Below, one piece after another: positions 62,701 to 64,000 of a stretch of 64,000 nucleotides of DNA. The position numbers were made by a program, and so were the translations under genes. Origin of the DNA: Hydractinia symbiolongicarpus (lineage: Eukaryota > Cnidaria > Hydrozoa > Anthoathecata > Hydractiniidae); the NCBI RefSeq assembly GCF_029227915.1, contig NC_079879.1, forward strand, positions 1,302,001 to 1,366,000. The letters are read 5' to 3'. A model generated the notes under the pieces. It ran no database searches and was not told where the DNA came from. It was given only the letters and a program-made list of their open reading frames with translations. Numbering within the stretch: position 1 is the first letter of the stretch; the number at the start of each line of letters is the position of its first letter.

Positions 62701-64000
62701 AAGAAGTTTAATCGCCGGCTAACGAAAACCCGCGATTTCCAGTAAATCCAGGGCTTGGCCGGTAAAGTCGAATGTATACAAAGAAAGTACCCAGTGAGTG
62801 AACTGATTTCCCGAACGATTCTTAAAATTAATTTTCCACCACTAAAACGCATAAGACTTGTAGTTTTCAAAAACGATTTCTTTTTTGATGAGACGCTGAA
62901 TAAAAGGAGTTTAATCTCCGACAAACGAAAACCCGCGATTTCCCGTAAATCCCGTGCTTGACCCGTATAGTCGAATGTATACAAAGAAAATACCCAGGGA
63001 GTAAACTCATTTCCCGAACGATTCTTGAAATTATTTTTCACCACTAAAACGCGTGAGGCTTGTAGTTTTCAAAAATGATTTCATTTTTGATGAGACGCTG
63101 AATAAAAGGAGTTTAATCTCCGGCAAACCAAAACCCGCTATTTCCAGTAAATCCCGGACCCGGCCCGTATAGTCAAAAGTATACAAATAAAGTACCCAGG
63201 GAGTAAACTCATTTCCCGAACGATTTTTTAAATTATTTTTTCACCACTAAAACGCATGAGACTTGTAGTTTTCAAAAATGATTTCATTTTTGATGAGACG
63301 CTGAATAAAAGGAGTTTAATCGCCGGCAAACGAAAACCCGCAATTTCCCGCAAATCCAGGGCTTGGCCCGTATAGTCGAATGTATACAAAGAAAGTACCC
63401 AGGGAATAAACTCATTTCCCGAACGATTTTTTAAATTATTTTTTCACAACTAAAACGCATGAGACTTGTAGTTTTCAAAAATGATTTCATTTTTAATGAG
63501 ACGCTGTTTAAAAGGAGTTTAATCGCCGGCACACGAAAACCTGCGATTGCCCGTAAATCCCGGGCTCGGCCCGTAAAGTCAAAAGTATACAAAGAAAGTA
63601 CCCAGGGATTAAACTGATTTCCCGAACGATTCTTTTAATTATTTTTTCACCACTAAAACGCATGAGACTTGTAGTTCTCAGAAATGTTTTCACTCTTGAT
63701 GAGACGCTGAATAAAAGAAGTTTAATCGCCGGCAAACGAAAACGCGCGATTTCCAGTAAATGCAGGGCTTGGCCCGTAAAGTCGAATGTATACAAAGAAA
63801 GTAAACTGGGAGTAAACTCATTTCCCGAACGATTTTTTAAATTATTTTTTCACAACTAAAACGCATGAGACTTGTAGTTTTCAAAAATAATTTCATTTTT
63901 AATGAGACGCTGAATGAAAGGAGTTTAATCTCCGGCAAACGAAAACCCGCGATTTCCCGTAAATCCCGGACCGGGCTCGTATAGTCAAAAGTATACAAAG
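59787..64000 (+). repeat. 1,825-bp nine-monomer HOR, ~2.3 copies, runs off window
   Basis: Points at 59,837/61,662, 60,851/62,676 and 60,012/61,837/63,662 are 1,825 bp apart. Inside the unit the gccggctaacg monomer occurs at alternating distances of 1,014 and 811 bp (59,837, 60,851, 61,662, 62,676), so the unit is a five-monomer plus a four-monomer part. The third copy starts with a different monomer (gacgctgtttaaaagg type, about 63,430-63,640) and then returns to the order. Single-base copy differences include aacgtatgaggc versus aacgcgtgaggc near 61,226 and 63,051. Confidence 0.85.

Larger units (their letters stand above)
1..64000 (+). repeat. Satellite DNA array, ~203-bp monomer, ~316 copies
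   Basis: Every part of the window can be aligned to one 201-203 bp unit. Successive occurrences of the landmark caccactaaaac (or its variants) start at 18, 219, 422, 625, 828, 1031, 1233 and 1435, and the spacing holds to the end. All monomers point the same way and neither end leaves the array. I saw no interruption by unique sequence, transposon or gene. Dividing the window by the mean spacing gives about 316 units. Length is comparable to one nucleosome plus linker, as in many centromeric and heterochromatic satellites (known for such repeats; location here is inferred). The family and host lineage were not recognised. Confidence 0.97.

Noticed and set aside
1-64000. Recurrent small open frames of 60-122 codons, mostly on the minus strand
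   Set aside because: They repeat with the satellite period, cross monomer borders, begin and end in the same repeated segment, and differ among copies by stop gains and frame changes. Monomers of 202 and 203 bp do not keep a frame. They have no recognisable domain and no promoter or splice context. They are by-products of a strand with few stops.
1-64000. CRISPR array
   Set aside because: The unit is about 203 bp and homologous along its whole length. There are no short identical repeats separated by unique spacers, and no cas genes.
1-64000. rDNA spacer, 5S array, tRNA cluster or telomeric repeat
   Set aside because: No rRNA or tRNA-like sequence, no internal promoter boxes that I could recognise, and no short telomere-type repeats were seen. 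A spacer subrepeat array cannot be fully excluded without sequence beyond the window.
1-64000. Transposon or LTR insertion inside the array
   Set aside because: The monomer rhythm continues without a gap larger than a few bases. Every apparent irregularity could be explained by monomer variants or hybrid joins.

Overview
The whole window is one eukaryotic satellite DNA array. It is a head-to-tail run of about 316 monomers of 201-203 bp in a single orientation, continuing off both ends. I found no protein-coding gene, RNA gene, transposon, CRISPR array or unique sequence. The short open frames, mostly on the minus strand, recur with the monomer and are by-products of the repeat. Array size, a nucleosome-scale monomer and multi-level higher-order repeats (HORs) point to centromeric or other constitutive heterochromatin. 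I do not recognise the monomer family and cannot name the lineage. The consensus is about 40% GC, with a GC-rich third carrying GCCGGC and several CCC runs, and AT-rich flanks with A/T tracts.

Layout. From 1 to about 47.4 kb the array is built of closely related monomer variants rearranged as multi-monomer blocks. These include a 404-bp dimer repeat (2.2-3.0 kb), five copies of a ~0.87-kb module (4.0-15.6 kb), a 607-bp trimer duplication (23.1-24.3 kb), an 811-bp tetramer in three near-identical copies (31.06-33.5 kb), an 810-bp tetramer duplication (35.8-37.45 kb) and a 2,025-bp ten-monomer HOR in about 2.6 copies (39.4-44.75 kb). Long-range copies offset by 5,266, 7,901, 8,711, 13,977, 5,064 and 7,292 bp connect these blocks, so much of the left part is made from a few recycled multi-monomer segments.

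From about 47.4 to 50.8 kb is a transition with more private mutations and only weak, older HOR structure (1,216 and 1,015 bp). From about 50.8 kb to the end a different set of variants dominates (taaatccc instead of tatatccc, cggaccgggctcg, cgcagggag, aatctccgg). It has its own HORs: 2,029 bp x2, 609 bp x~1.9, 1,218 bp x2 and 1,825 bp x~2.3, the last divided into 5- and 4-monomer parts.

There are no genes to work together. What the window records is array turnover: unequal exchange, block amplification and a boundary between two homogenisation domains. Block boundaries were read by eye from diagnostic bases and are good to roughly +/-50 bp. No alignment or database search was run.
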